From NCBI RefSeq assembly GCF_007753095.1, contig NZ_CP036348.1, positions 4,216,001-4,280,000 of the forward strand: a stretch of 64,000 nt of DNA, written 5' to 3'. Below the pieces are notes generated by a model, which saw only the letters and a list, made by a program, of their open reading frames with translations, did no database searches and was not told the origin of the DNA. Made by a program: the position numbers and the translations under genes. The stretch comes from Rosistilla carotiformis (lineage in GTDB: Bacteria > Planctomycetota > Planctomycetia > Pirellulales > Pirellulaceae). Each line of letters begins with the position of its first letter. Position 1 is the stretch's first letter. Positions 1 through 7,612 of this stretch are shown here, in pieces.

Positions 1-2
1 CC

Positions 3-200
3 GGAGAATTGGAAATTTTGGGCAGCCATGGGATGCAAGCGCATCGCTATCCAGCGATGCTCGCCATGATCGCGGCAGGAAAACTGCAACCGGAAAAGCT
101 TGTCGGGTCGACGATTCCATTGTCCGAAGCCGTTACGGCACTTCCCGCAATGGATCGCTATCAAGGAACCGGCGTTACGATCATCGATCGCTTCGAATAG
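3..200 (+). CDS. C-terminal end of a zinc-type alcohol dehydrogenase/quinone reductase (cut by window edge)
   Basis: The frame is open from the window edge, so only the last 66 codons are visible. The residues ([22 protein letters not shown], then a stretch ending in [11 protein letters not shown]) resemble the C-terminus of medium-chain zinc-dependent alcohol dehydrogenases. In that family this segment closes the catalytic domain after the Rossmann fold, with the usual '[14 protein letters not shown]...PL.EA' pattern. The family oxidises alcohols or reduces aldehydes with NAD(P). The metal and cofactor sites lie upstream and cannot be checked. It precedes a CMD-family gene and an SDR, which suggests an aldehyde or electrophile-handling neighbourhood. 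Family-level call only. Confidence 0.7.
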   Translation, partial: GELEILGSHGMQAHRYPAMLAMIAAGKLQPEKLVGSTIPLSEAVTALPAMDRYQGTGVTIIDRFE

Positions 201-542
201 CTTTGCCTGCCAGCGCCGCCAAACCTTTTCTGCTCCGATCGCTCCAAAGCGTACCGCTACAAACCGGCACTTCCAGACTGCGTCTAGAACCAAAGTGTCC
301 GGCCCAACGCCATTCTTTAGGGAACTCTTCCTCGGCATGCCCTTTGCGGTGTTCCACGTTGCCAGTGGCCCTTCCCACGGCTCAAAGTCTTGACCGTTCG
401 GTCCAGACCCAATAGAGTGCATTGGTAGCGCAAGACGCGTTTGCCCCGACGGTGACGCGTCGTAGCGGGAGGAGACCACTCGGGATCCTCGTTTTTTTAA
501 GGCCGGTTTAGACCGACCAGTCCAAACTATGGAGCCAGGAAA
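201..542. other. Gene-free stretch with a weak terminator-like hairpin and an operator
   Basis: No convincing gene; short frames here lack family resemblance. A GAGGA/TCCTC stem (469-473 with 486-490) followed by seven T (492-498) could be a weak terminator. The dyad at 509-524 is listed separately. The CMD gene starts at 543 after GGAGCCAGGA. Confidence 0.4.
509..524. promoter_or_regulatory. Candidate TetR-type operator in front of the CMD gene
   Basis: TAGACCGACCAGTCCA is an imperfect dyad with half-sites TAGAC and GTCCA separated by six bases, ending 18 bases before the ATG at 543. From memory, several TetR-family repressors of electrophile-responsive genes use TAGAC...GTCTA half-sites. 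The position suits a repressor that blocks the promoter. No regulator gene is visible in the window, so the assignment is inference. Confidence 0.4.
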
Positions 543-1112
543 ATGACCGACTTCAACGTCCACACGATCCAGTCCGCTCCCGACGCGAGCAGGCCACAAC
601 TAGAACAGAGTCAGAAGGCGTATGGATATGTGCCCAATCTCCACGGCGTGATGGCTGAGTCACCCGCGTTGTTGGAAGCTTATCGAACAGTCGCCACGAT
701 CTTCGACACGAAAACGGAGCTTAGCGCGACCGAACGGCAAATCATCGCGATGACCAACAACCGGCTGAATGGATGCACCTACTGCATGGCCGCGCACACT
801 TCGATCATGCAAGCGGCAAACGTTTCCGAAGATGTGATCACCGCGCTTCGTGACGGCACGTCGATTGCAGACCCGAAGCTGGAAGCCCTGCGCGTCTTTG
901 CGGAGCAGGTAAACACCAAGCGTGGTTGGGTGGCGGAGGATGATATCGAAGCGTTACTAGCCGCTGGATACACCAAGCAGACCGTTTTCGAAGTGATCGT
1001 CGGGACGGCGTACAAGGTGTTGTCGAACTACACCAACCACATCGGGCAAACCCCGTTGGATGAAGGTTTCGCCAAAAACGAATGGAACGCAGAACCCCAG
1101 CGGGCCAATTGA
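543..1112 (+). CDS. Carboxymuconolactone decarboxylase/AhpD-family protein
   Basis: A 189-residue all-helical protein carrying C78-x2-C81-x3-H85 (GCTYCMAAH). This is the CxxCxxxH signature of AhpD-like alkylhydroperoxidase and CMD-family proteins, where the cysteine pair is redox active and the histidine is part of a proton relay. Known members reduce peroxides as thiol-dependent partners or act on lactones; the cysteine pair favours a peroxidase or disulfide-reductase role. GGAGCCAGGA just upstream is a good ribosome site. A TetR-like dyad overlaps the promoter region. An alcohol dehydrogenase end lies upstream and an SDR and HAD protein downstream, so I infer detoxification of reactive electrophiles. 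The exact substrate is unknown. Confidence 0.88.
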   Translation: MTDFNVHTIQSAPDASRPQLEQSQKAYGYVPNLHGVMAESPALLEAYRTVATIFDTKTELSATERQIIAMTNNRLNGCTYCMAAHTSIMQAANVSEDVITALRDGTSIADPKLEALRVFAEQVNTKRGWVAEDDIEALLAAGYTKQTVFEVIVGTAYKVLSNYTNHIGQTPLDEGFAKNEWNAEPQRAN

Positions 1113-1193
1113 AGACGAGCCGCATCCGTAATCGTTCAACCTCGTTTGCGACGACCAAATTCAACCGCCCGGCAACGCCGGGAGGGTTAAAAA

Positions 1194-1215
1194 GCAAGCG
1201 TTTAGCGACGCTTGC
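1194..1215. other. Intergenic inverted repeat between the CMD and SDR genes
   Basis: GCAAGCG (1194-1200) and CGCTTGC (1209-1215) form a perfect 7-bp stem with an 8-base loop. A second GC-rich stem (CCCGGC-AAC-GCCGGG, 1168-1182) lies just upstream. Neither is followed by a T-run, so they are weak terminators at best. Nothing else was seen in the 290-base gap. Confidence 0.35.
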
Positions 1216-1402
1216 CTGGGAGTGACAGAATCAGGTAGCCCGCGCAACCGAAGCGGCGCTGACACGCCTCTCCAAATGACACTTCGCAAGTGTGATCCTC
1301 TTCAAACGGACGTTGGAAGAGAGTCAAACGTATTCCAATAGTCAACGTCCTCGATCGAGCGCCAATCGATCCAACGACATCCTTTCAACGGAGCGAAAAC
1401 AG

Positions 1403-2152
1403 ATGACATTTGACGTGAAGAACAAGACGGTACTGGTTACCGGTGCCAACCGTGGGATTGGCAAAGCGATTCTAGAAGAAGCGTTGCAGCGAGGAGCGGC
1501 CAAAGTTTATGCGGCGGTCCGAAATGTTGATTCCGCCGCACCATTGGTCGATGCGCACGGAGACAAAGTCGTGCCGATTCGGATCGACTTAGATGATCCC
1601 GCATCGATCACAGCGGCCTCAGAAACGGCAACCGACGTCGACGTTGTCGTCAACAACGCGGGCGTCCTGAAAACCGCTTCGGCCATCGCTGGCGATGCAA
1701 TCGAATCGTTGCAGTTCGAAATGAACGCCAACGTCTACGGATTGATGCGTGTCGCACAAGCGTTCGCTCCCGTATTGAAAGCCAATGGCGGCGGAGCGCT
1801 CGTCCAGCTGAACAGCGTCGCATCGGTGAAGACCTTTCCCAACTTTGCAACTTACTGCGCGTCGAAGGCGGCCAGCTATTCGATCACCCAAGGGCTACGT
1901 GAAACCTTGCGGGAACAAGGCACCCAGGTCGTCAGCGTTCATCCGGGCCCTATCGATACCGATATGGGAACCGCCGCGGGATTTGAAGAGACAGCCTCCC
2001 CTTCATCGGTCGCAAACGCAATTTTCAAGGCGTTGGCAGAAGCTCGCTTCCACGTATGGCCCGATCCGGTAGCGCAACAGATCGGTGAAGCCTACCAAAG
2101 CTTTGCTGAAAACGTCGTCGAAGCGGACAAGCAGGAAGAAAGCGTCGGCTAA
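1403..2152 (+). CDS. Short-chain dehydrogenase/reductase (SDR)
   Basis: A 249-residue classical SDR. It has the TGANRGIG cofactor loop (residues 13-20), NNAG (84-87), the catalytic Ser near 138-141 and Y151-x3-K155 in YCASK. Such enzymes use NAD(P)H to reduce or oxidise carbonyl/hydroxyl groups in the cytoplasm. The frame extends upstream to a GTG at 1292. The ATG at 1403 is preferred because GGAG precedes it by nine bases and the SDR fold begins directly after it. A stable hairpin at 2180-2207 follows the stop. Substrate cannot be deduced; the neighbourhood suggests small carbonyl compounds. Confidence 0.92.
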   Translation: MTFDVKNKTVLVTGANRGIGKAILEEALQRGAAKVYAAVRNVDSAAPLVDAHGDKVVPIRIDLDDPASITAASETATDVDVVVNNAGVLKTASAIAGDAIESLQFEMNANVYGLMRVAQAFAPVLKANGGGALVQLNSVASVKTFPNFATYCASKAASYSITQGLRETLREQGTQVVSVHPGPIDTDMGTAAGFEETASPSSVANAIFKALAEARFHVWPDPVAQQIGEAYQSFAENVVEADKQEESVG

Positions 2153-2179
2153 CCCTCGACACCGCACCTCACACTCCCT

Positions 2180-2207
2180 GGGGCCACGCGTCTGCGACGC
2201 GGGCCCC
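2180..2207 (+). terminator. Hairpin after the SDR gene
   Basis: GGGGCC-A-CGCGTC / GACGCG-GGCCCC forms a 12-bp stem with one bulged A and a 3-base loop, starting 27 bases after the SDR stop. Only a short TT follows, so it may be a GC-rich terminator or a transcript-stabilising 3' end. Confidence 0.55.
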
Positions 2208-2272
2208 TTCCCGCCCCACGATCGCCTCCTCGTCTCGAACTCCATTAAACCACGCAATTGCACATCACCATT

Positions 2273-3097
2273 ATGAAACGAACACTCTCCGCACTCGTCA
2301 TCACGATTTTTGCAGCGACCTTAACGGTCAACCACGCAACGGCCCAAGACAACGAAAACGCATCCCAACCAAAAACGTCACGCGAGGAAAGCGATCACGT
2401 GCAGCGTCCCAAAGTGATCATCTTCGATGTCAATGAAACGCTACTCGATCTTGCGCCACTGAAGACCTCCGTCGGCAAAGCCCTTGGCGGCCGCGAAGAT
2501 CTTCTGCCGCTGTGGTTCTCCACGATGCTCCACTACTCGTTGGTCGAAACGCTGACCGACAACTATCATCACTTCGGCGAGATCGGAACCGCCGCGCTGA
2601 TGATGGTCGCCCAGACGCAAGGGATCGAACTGAGCTATGAGGAAGCCAAAACGTCGATCGTGACGCCGCTCCGCTCGCTGCCGCCGCACGGCGACGTTTT
2701 GGCCGCGATCACCGCTCTCTCCAAGGCCGGATACACGATCGTCAGCCTGACCAATTCATCCGCCAAAGGGGTCGAGACTCAATTCCAGAATGCCGGGCTG
2801 ACCGAGCTGTTTGAAAAGCGATACACGGTGGAGAGCTTGAAGAAATACAAGCCCCATCCCGACACCTACCGGATGGTTCTCAAAGACCTCGGCGTTCAAC
2901 CCGAACAGGTTTTGATGGTCGCCGCCCACGCGTGGGATATTGCGGGGGCTACCAATGCGGGACTGCAAACCGCCTTTGTCGCGCGGCCCGGAAAAGCGCT
3001 CTATCCCCTTGCTCCCAAGCCCGACTACGTCGTGAAGGATCTGACGGAGTTAGTCCAAGCTTTGGAAAAAACGCGTCCCGCTGCAACGGCCAAATAA
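2273..3097 (+). CDS. Exported HAD-superfamily hydrolase (haloacid dehalogenase type II-like)
   Basis: A 274-residue protein. ATG 2273 is chosen over the TTG at 2258 because it opens a textbook signal peptide (KR, hydrophobic stretch, cleavage near residues 23-25). The HAD core follows: FDVNETL with nucleophile D52, SLTNSSAKG (motif II), a conserved lysine in KKYKPHP, and MVAAHAWDIAGATNAG, which closely resembles type II L-2-haloacid dehalogenases. Those enzymes hydrolyse carbon-halogen bonds through an Asp ester. Known family members are cytoplasmic, so the export signal is odd; a phosphatase role is an alternative. It converges on miaA with a small hairpin between them. Confidence 0.85.
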   Translation: MKRTLSALVITIFAATLTVNHATAQDNENASQPKTSREESDHVQRPKVIIFDVNETLLDLAPLKTSVGKALGGREDLLPLWFSTMLHYSLVETLTDNYHHFGEIGTAALMMVAQTQGIELSYEEAKTSIVTPLRSLPPHGDVLAAITALSKAGYTIVSLTNSSAKGVETQFQNAGLTELFEKRYTVESLKKYKPHPDTYRMVLKDLGVQPEQVLMVAAHAWDIAGATNAGLQTAFVARPGKALYPLAPKPDYVVKDLTELVQALEKTRPAATAK

Positions 3098-3099
3098 CG

Positions 3100-3128
3100 C
3101 GACATCCCAATGTCGGGCGGTTGTTTTT
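3100..3128 (+). terminator. Small terminator between the HAD gene and miaA
   Basis: CGACAT-CCCA-ATGTCG (3100-3115) is a 6-bp stem, and TTGTTTTT follows at 3121-3128. It fits termination of the plus-strand HAD gene. The T tract touches the end of the convergent miaA frame. Confidence 0.5.
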
Positions 3129-4173
3129 AAGCGTCGGGCGCCGATCCGGCGTCCGAGTCTTGGCTGTCGGTATCGGGCGTGGGAAGATCATTTTCCGATG
3201 TCGTTGTACCGGGGCCTTTGCGGTCGCGCGATCTTTGTAAGATCTCGGCGGCGACGTCCTCGTGGGTTCGCTGCTCATCCATCTCGATGAACTGCACCTC
3301 CGACATCGACCGCAGCCAAGTCTCCTGGCGACGCGCCAACTGCCTCGTATGCGCTTTGACCTGATCGATCGTGGTGCTCAGGTCGATCGTGCCATCCAAG
3401 AATTCAAAGACTTCCTTGTATCCCACCGCCTGCAGTGCCGTCCGGCTGATCGTGGGGAAATCGCGTCGGATCGCCGCCACCTCGTCGACTAAACCGTCCG
3501 CAAACATCTGTTCGACGCGTCGATCGATCCGTTGGTGCAGCAGATTTCGTGGCCAATGCAGCGCGTACACATTGGCTTCATCCGCCGAATGCGACGCTTC
3601 GAATTGAACTTGTCGATGGCTGATCGGTTGCCCCGTTAATCGGGCCACCTCCAAAGCTCGGATCATCCGGCGAGTATCGTTCGGATGCAACTGATGCGCC
3701 GACAACGGATCCACTTGCTGCAACCGAGCACGCAAAGCTTCGGCACCATGTTCCCGCAGCTCCTCTTCGATCGCCTTGCGAAACTCCCAATCGGCTGGTG
3801 GTCCGGCGTCGAACCCGCGGAGACAGGCCTTCAGGTACAGCGGAGTGCCCCCCACAAACAGCGGCAACTTGCCGCGGCCAACGATCTGATCGACCGCCGC
3901 ATGAGCCGTCTCCAAGTATTGCGCGGCGCTAAATTCCGTGTCTGGATCGACCTGATCTAACAGATGATGCACGGTCTGCTGCTGAAGCGCAGCGGCAGGT
4001 TTCGCAGTCCCCAGATCCATCCGACGGTAGACCGTCATCGAATCAAGCGACAAGATCTCCAGATCCAGATGCTGCGCCAAACAGACGGCAATCGTCGATT
4101 TGCCCGAAGCCGTGGGGCCCGTTAAAAACCAGGCACGTTGGGTCAGCGGGGGGAAGGTTGTCGGTGAGCCCAT
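3127..4173 (-). CDS. miaA: tRNA dimethylallyltransferase
   Basis: A 348-residue protein with the P-loop GPTASGKS (residues 19-26), the DSMTVYRRMDLGTAKP block that binds the substrate, and the GGTPLYLKA motif. These are diagnostic of MiaA, which transfers a dimethylallyl group to N6 of A37 in tRNAs reading UNN codons. The length is slightly above the usual 300-320 because of a polar C-terminal tail rich in Asp, Thr and Ser. It starts divergently from hisE with a 288-base gap. The tail is low complexity and probably dispensable (inference). Confidence 0.96.
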   Translation of the reverse strand: MGSPTTFPPLTQRAWFLTGPTASGKSTIAVCLAQHLDLEILSLDSMTVYRRMDLGTAKPAAALQQQTVHHLLDQVDPDTEFSAAQYLETAHAAVDQIVGRGKLPLFVGGTPLYLKACLRGFDAGPPADWEFRKAIEEELREHGAEALRARLQQVDPLSAHQLHPNDTRRMIRALEVARLTGQPISHRQVQFEASHSADEANVYALHWPRNLLHQRIDRRVEQMFADGLVDEVAAIRRDFPTISRTALQAVGYKEVFEFLDGTIDLSTTIDQVKAHTRQLARRQETWLRSMSEVQFIEMDEQRTHEDVAAEILQRSRDRKGPGTTTSENDLPTPDTDSQDSDAGSAPDA

Positions 4174-4461
4174 CGGTGGGGTAATTCAGTTCCAGAGGGA
4201 ATGTGGGAAGAAAGCGGCGTTGTGGTTGTGGCAATGATCGTAAACCTTGCGAGCTGGAGCGCACAGACGGTTCAACAATCCCAAGCCTGCAACTTGGTCG
4301 CTGCCGGCGATCGTTGAAGTACAGAAAACGCGAACCGCCACAGCTTGCCCCCTGCCAAAAAGAGATCGAATGGTCGATATTGTTACCATCGAATTCGAAA
4401 CACCCCCGATCCGACAGGGCCGTGTCCCGCCTGCACTTTTTGAAATCCTTTGGCCAATTTG

Positions 4462-4815
4462 ATGAGCGAAGCACTAACGATCTTGAATCGATTGATGGAA
4501 ACGATCCAAACGCGCGCCCAAGAGCGGCCCGCGGGGTCTTACACGACCAAGTTAATCGAGGGAGGGGTGGGAAAGATCGGCAAAAAAGTGATCGAGGAAG
4601 CGGCCGAAGTGGTCGAAGCGGCTGCCGAAGAAGGAGCCGAAGGCAAGGAACACTTCACTTACGAAGTCGGAGACCTGCTTTACCACACGATGGTTATGAT
4701 GGCTTGGCGTGGCGTGACTTTGGACGATGTGGCCGCTGAACTGGGGCGCCGCGAAGGAATCGGCGGGCTGGTTGAAAAGGCTTCCCGAACCCAACCGGGC
4801 GACAACCCGGCGTGA
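4462..4815 (+). CDS. hisE: Phosphoribosyl-ATP pyrophosphatase
   Basis: A 117-residue stand-alone HisE, second step of histidine synthesis, hydrolysing phosphoribosyl-ATP to phosphoribosyl-AMP and pyrophosphate. It shows the MazG-like metal site: EEAAEVVEAA (E45, E46, E49) and EVGDLLYH (68-75). The KLIEGGVGKIGKKV stretch is typical of the family. The ATG at 4462 is preferred to the TTG at 4450 because it matches the normal family length. hisG follows 175 bases downstream on the same strand. hisI is not fused to it and not in the window. Confidence 0.95.
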   Translation: MSEALTILNRLMETIQTRAQERPAGSYTTKLIEGGVGKIGKKVIEEAAEVVEAAAEEGAEGKEHFTYEVGDLLYHTMVMMAWRGVTLDDVAAELGRREGIGGLVEKASRTQPGDNPA

Positions 4816-4990
4816 AATCTTTGTGTCCGACGACGGGACCGCCAAACCGCGCGGTCCGCGGCAATTAAAGTAGTCCCTCGGTACCACCCCACTATCGGAT
4901 CACGTTCGTTTCCAGACGGCAATCGACGCCACGGCCTTTGGGCAAAGCGAACCCTCCATTTTTTAAGCGACTAGCGACGAGAACGAACTC

Positions 4991-5851
4991 ATGGGCAACA
5001 ACACAAATTTGCGAATCGGCCTGCCCAGCAAAGGGCGATTGAGCGATCTAGCCGGCGATCTATTGAAGCAAGCCGGACTCCGCTTCCGCCGTCAAAACCG
5101 CAGCCTGTTCGCGCGGGTCAGCGATCTGCCGGTCGATCTAATTTTCTTGCGCACCGACGACATCCCAACGCTGTGCGCCGAAGGGGCGATCGACATGGGG
5201 ATTACCGGAAGCGATTTGGTGGACGAAGCCCAAGCCGACGTTTCGGTGCGGATGCCGTTGGGTGTCGGCCGCTGCCGCCTGGCGATCTGTGTCCCCGAGG
5301 ATTCGCCGGCGGAATCCGGGAAAGACCTCGCCGGCGCGCGGGTCGCGACCAGTTTTCCCAACATCTCCGGCAATCACTTGGCGCAATATGGCGTCACGCC
5401 CCATTTGGTTCACTTGTCCGGATCGGTGGAAGTCATGATTTCGCTGGGGATCGCCGATGCGATCGTCGACCTTGTCGAAACCGGCAGCACGTTGGCGGCC
5501 AACAAGTTACGGATCCTCGAAGAGATCGGCACCTACGAAACCGTCTTGATTCAGAACGGCAAGTGCCGCGATCGCGTGACGGCGGAGCGGATTGTTCGGC
5601 GACTCGAAGGGGTCGTGATCGCCCGCGACTTCTCGTTGCTGGAATACAACATTCCAAAATCGGCACTGAGCGCCGCCGAAAAGATCACCCCCGGCTTCAA
5701 TTCGCCCACGATCAATCCGTTGGAAGATCAAGATTGGTGCGCCGTCCGCGTGATGGTCAAACGCAGCGGAGTGATCGACGCGATGGAACAACTCGAAACG
5801 CTTGGCGCGTCGGCGATCATGGAGACTGAAATCACCAATTGCCGGCTGTAG
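4991..5851 (+). CDS. hisG: ATP phosphoribosyltransferase, long form
   Basis: A 286-residue HisG that commits ATP and PRPP to histidine synthesis. It has the N-terminal LRIGLPSKGRLSD motif, the bilobed periplasmic-binding-like core, the PRPP loop near DLVETGSTLAANKL and a C-terminal ACT-like regulatory domain (about residues 210-286). The long form is a hexamer inhibited by histidine and does not need HisZ; the C-terminal domain seen here predicts that mode of control. It lies between hisE and argH on the plus strand. A 7-bp hairpin follows the stop. No histidine-rich leader peptide was seen upstream. Confidence 0.96.
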   Translation: MGNNTNLRIGLPSKGRLSDLAGDLLKQAGLRFRRQNRSLFARVSDLPVDLIFLRTDDIPTLCAEGAIDMGITGSDLVDEAQADVSVRMPLGVGRCRLAICVPEDSPAESGKDLAGARVATSFPNISGNHLAQYGVTPHLVHLSGSVEVMISLGIADAIVDLVETGSTLAANKLRILEEIGTYETVLIQNGKCRDRVTAERIVRRLEGVVIARDFSLLEYNIPKSALSAAEKITPGFNSPTINPLEDQDWCAVRVMVKRSGVIDAMEQLETLGASAIMETEITNCRL

Positions 5852-5888
5852 TCGCGACCAGCGACACCGCCCCCTCACCATCCATCAG

Positions 5889-5909
5889 GCCAGCCCTTCA
5901 TCGGCTGGC
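5889..5909 (+). terminator. Hairpin after hisG
   Basis: GCCAGCC (5889-5895) and GGCTGGC (5903-5909) form a perfect 7-bp stem with a 7-base loop, 38 bases after the hisG stop. Only TT follows, so termination strength is uncertain. Confidence 0.45.
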
Positions 5910-5959
5910 TTGGAACGATTTGTGAATCCCCTTGCAACGGCTTGCATTGCGGATCACAG

Positions 5960-5996
5960 CAAGCGCGGCGATCGACAACGATCGCGCCGTTGCTTG
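5960..5996 (+). promoter_or_regulatory. Large two-part hairpin in the argH leader
   Basis: CAAGC (5960-5964) pairs with GCTTG (5992-5996). Inside it GGCGATCG pairs with CGATCGC, closing on an ACAA loop (5975-5978). The structure ends 20 bases before the argH ribosome site. It may be a 5'-leader control element or part of a hisG terminator; no T-run follows. Confidence 0.35.
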
Positions 5997-6030
5997 TGTC
6001 CCCCAGGAAACCCTTCAGGAGAATGACACC

Positions 6031-7407
6031 TTGGCTAGCCCTTCACGAAGCGGCGTTTTTGATTCAGCATCCGACTCGCGGCTTGAACAGTTTTGCGAAA
6101 GCATCAGCTTCGACCGTCGACTCTACGAAGTCGACATCGAAGGTTCCTCGGCGCACGCGCAGATGCTTGCGGTACAAGGTCTGATCTCGGGAAAAGAATG
6201 CGATCAGATCATCGAAGCGTTGGAAGCCATTCGTGGTGAATTGGATGCCGACACGTTGCCGATGCGAACGGAATTGGAAGACGTTCACATGCACGTCGAA
6301 CAAGCCTTGATCGACCGCTTGGGCGATGTCGGCCGCAAACTGCACACCGCCCGCAGCCGCAACGATCAGGTCTCCACCGATTTCCGACTGTGGATCCGTG
6401 CCCAATTGGATTTGGTCGACGGGCTGTTGGCCGATCTTCAACGCGCCTTCCTGGGACGCTGCGAAGCCGACTTTGATGTGATCCTGCCAGCCTACACGCA
6501 CCTGCAACGGGCCCAACCGGTTTTGGCGAGCCACTACTGGTTGGCGTACATCGAGAAATTGGCGCGCGATCGTCAACGGCTCGCCGATTGCCGCAGTCGC
6601 GTGAATATTTGCAGCCTGGGCGTCGCCGCCGTTGCCGGGACCTCGATGGATATCGATCGCAAGTTCACCGCCGAAAAGCTGGGCTTTGACGACGTCACGC
6701 GGAACAGCCTGGACACCTCCAGCGATCGCGACTTTGTCGTCGAATCGGCGTTTGTGTTGACGATGATCGCACAACACCTGAGCGGTTGGTCGGAGGAATG
6801 GATTTTGTGGAGCACCGAAGAATTCGGGTTCCTGAAGATCCCGCATGCTTTCTGTACCGGCAGCAGCATCATGCCGCAAAAGGTCAATCCCGACGTGTTG
6901 GAACTGACGCGAGGCAAGACCGCGCGGGTCGTCGGCAATTTGCAGACCCTGTTGGTTTTGATCAAGGGATTGCCGTTGGCGTACAACCGCGACCTGCAAG
7001 AGGATAAGCCGCCGTTGTTCGATTCGTTCGACACCGTGATCGCGTGCCTTCAGTTGGCGATTCCCATCGTTTCGGGCAGCACCTTGCAACGCGACCGGAT
7101 TGCGTCGCGGTTGGAACACGGGTACCTGGACGCCACGACGTTGATGGAATACCTGATGAAGAAGGGCTTGCCACAACGGACCGCCCATCATCTGGTCGGC
7201 TCGTTGGTCGGCGAAGCGATGAAACGCAAAATCCCGCTCAGCGAGATGCCTCTCGACGCGATGCAAGAAGCGGGCGTATCGGTCGACAATTCGATCTTCG
7301 ACGTCTTAGGAACCGCCAACGCCGTGCGAGCCTACGTTAGCTATGGATCGTCGGCCCCCGAACAGGTCCGCCAACAGATGAAGTATTGGACGGCATTGCT
7401 GTCGTAG
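6031..7407 (+). CDS. argH: Argininosuccinate lyase
   Basis: A 458-residue fumarase/aspartase-superfamily enzyme. It splits argininosuccinate into arginine and fumarate, the last step of arginine synthesis. The signature GSSIMPQKVNPD lies near residues 277-288 and contains the catalytic serine loop. TARSRNDQV and THLQRAQPV are the other two conserved regions. The open frame reaches upstream to 5932. TTG 6031 is chosen because AGGAGA (6017-6022) sits eight bases before it and it gives the normal family length. It is probably transcribed separately from hisG, given the hairpins between them. Confidence 0.95.
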   Translation: MASPSRSGVFDSASDSRLEQFCESISFDRRLYEVDIEGSSAHAQMLAVQGLISGKECDQIIEALEAIRGELDADTLPMRTELEDVHMHVEQALIDRLGDVGRKLHTARSRNDQVSTDFRLWIRAQLDLVDGLLADLQRAFLGRCEADFDVILPAYTHLQRAQPVLASHYWLAYIEKLARDRQRLADCRSRVNICSLGVAAVAGTSMDIDRKFTAEKLGFDDVTRNSLDTSSDRDFVVESAFVLTMIAQHLSGWSEEWILWSTEEFGFLKIPHAFCTGSSIMPQKVNPDVLELTRGKTARVVGNLQTLLVLIKGLPLAYNRDLQEDKPPLFDSFDTVIACLQLAIPIVSGSTLQRDRIASRLEHGYLDATTLMEYLMKKGLPQRTAHHLVGSLVGEAMKRKIPLSEMPLDAMQEAGVSVDNSIFDVLGTANAVRAYVSYGSSAPEQVRQQMKYWTALLS

Positions 7408-7612
7408 CAGCCAATGGCGACGCTGTAAGACGCCCCCGTTTTTAGCGGCATGCATGATCTCAATCGTGGCACATCAGGGCCGCGATGCGTGCGGTCGTTC
7501 GGAATAGTCCGATAAATTCGCCGCTCCGGCGGCGACTGGAAAACAGATCGAGATTCTCCGTAAAAATGGACTAGAATACGAGCATATCTTTCCACCTAAG
7601 GTCTGCCGTGTC

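Noticed and set aside
4991-5100. Histidine-leader attenuation for hisG, by analogy with cimA
   Set aside because: No His-rich short frame or terminator pair was found upstream of hisE or hisG; the long HisG has its own feedback domain.
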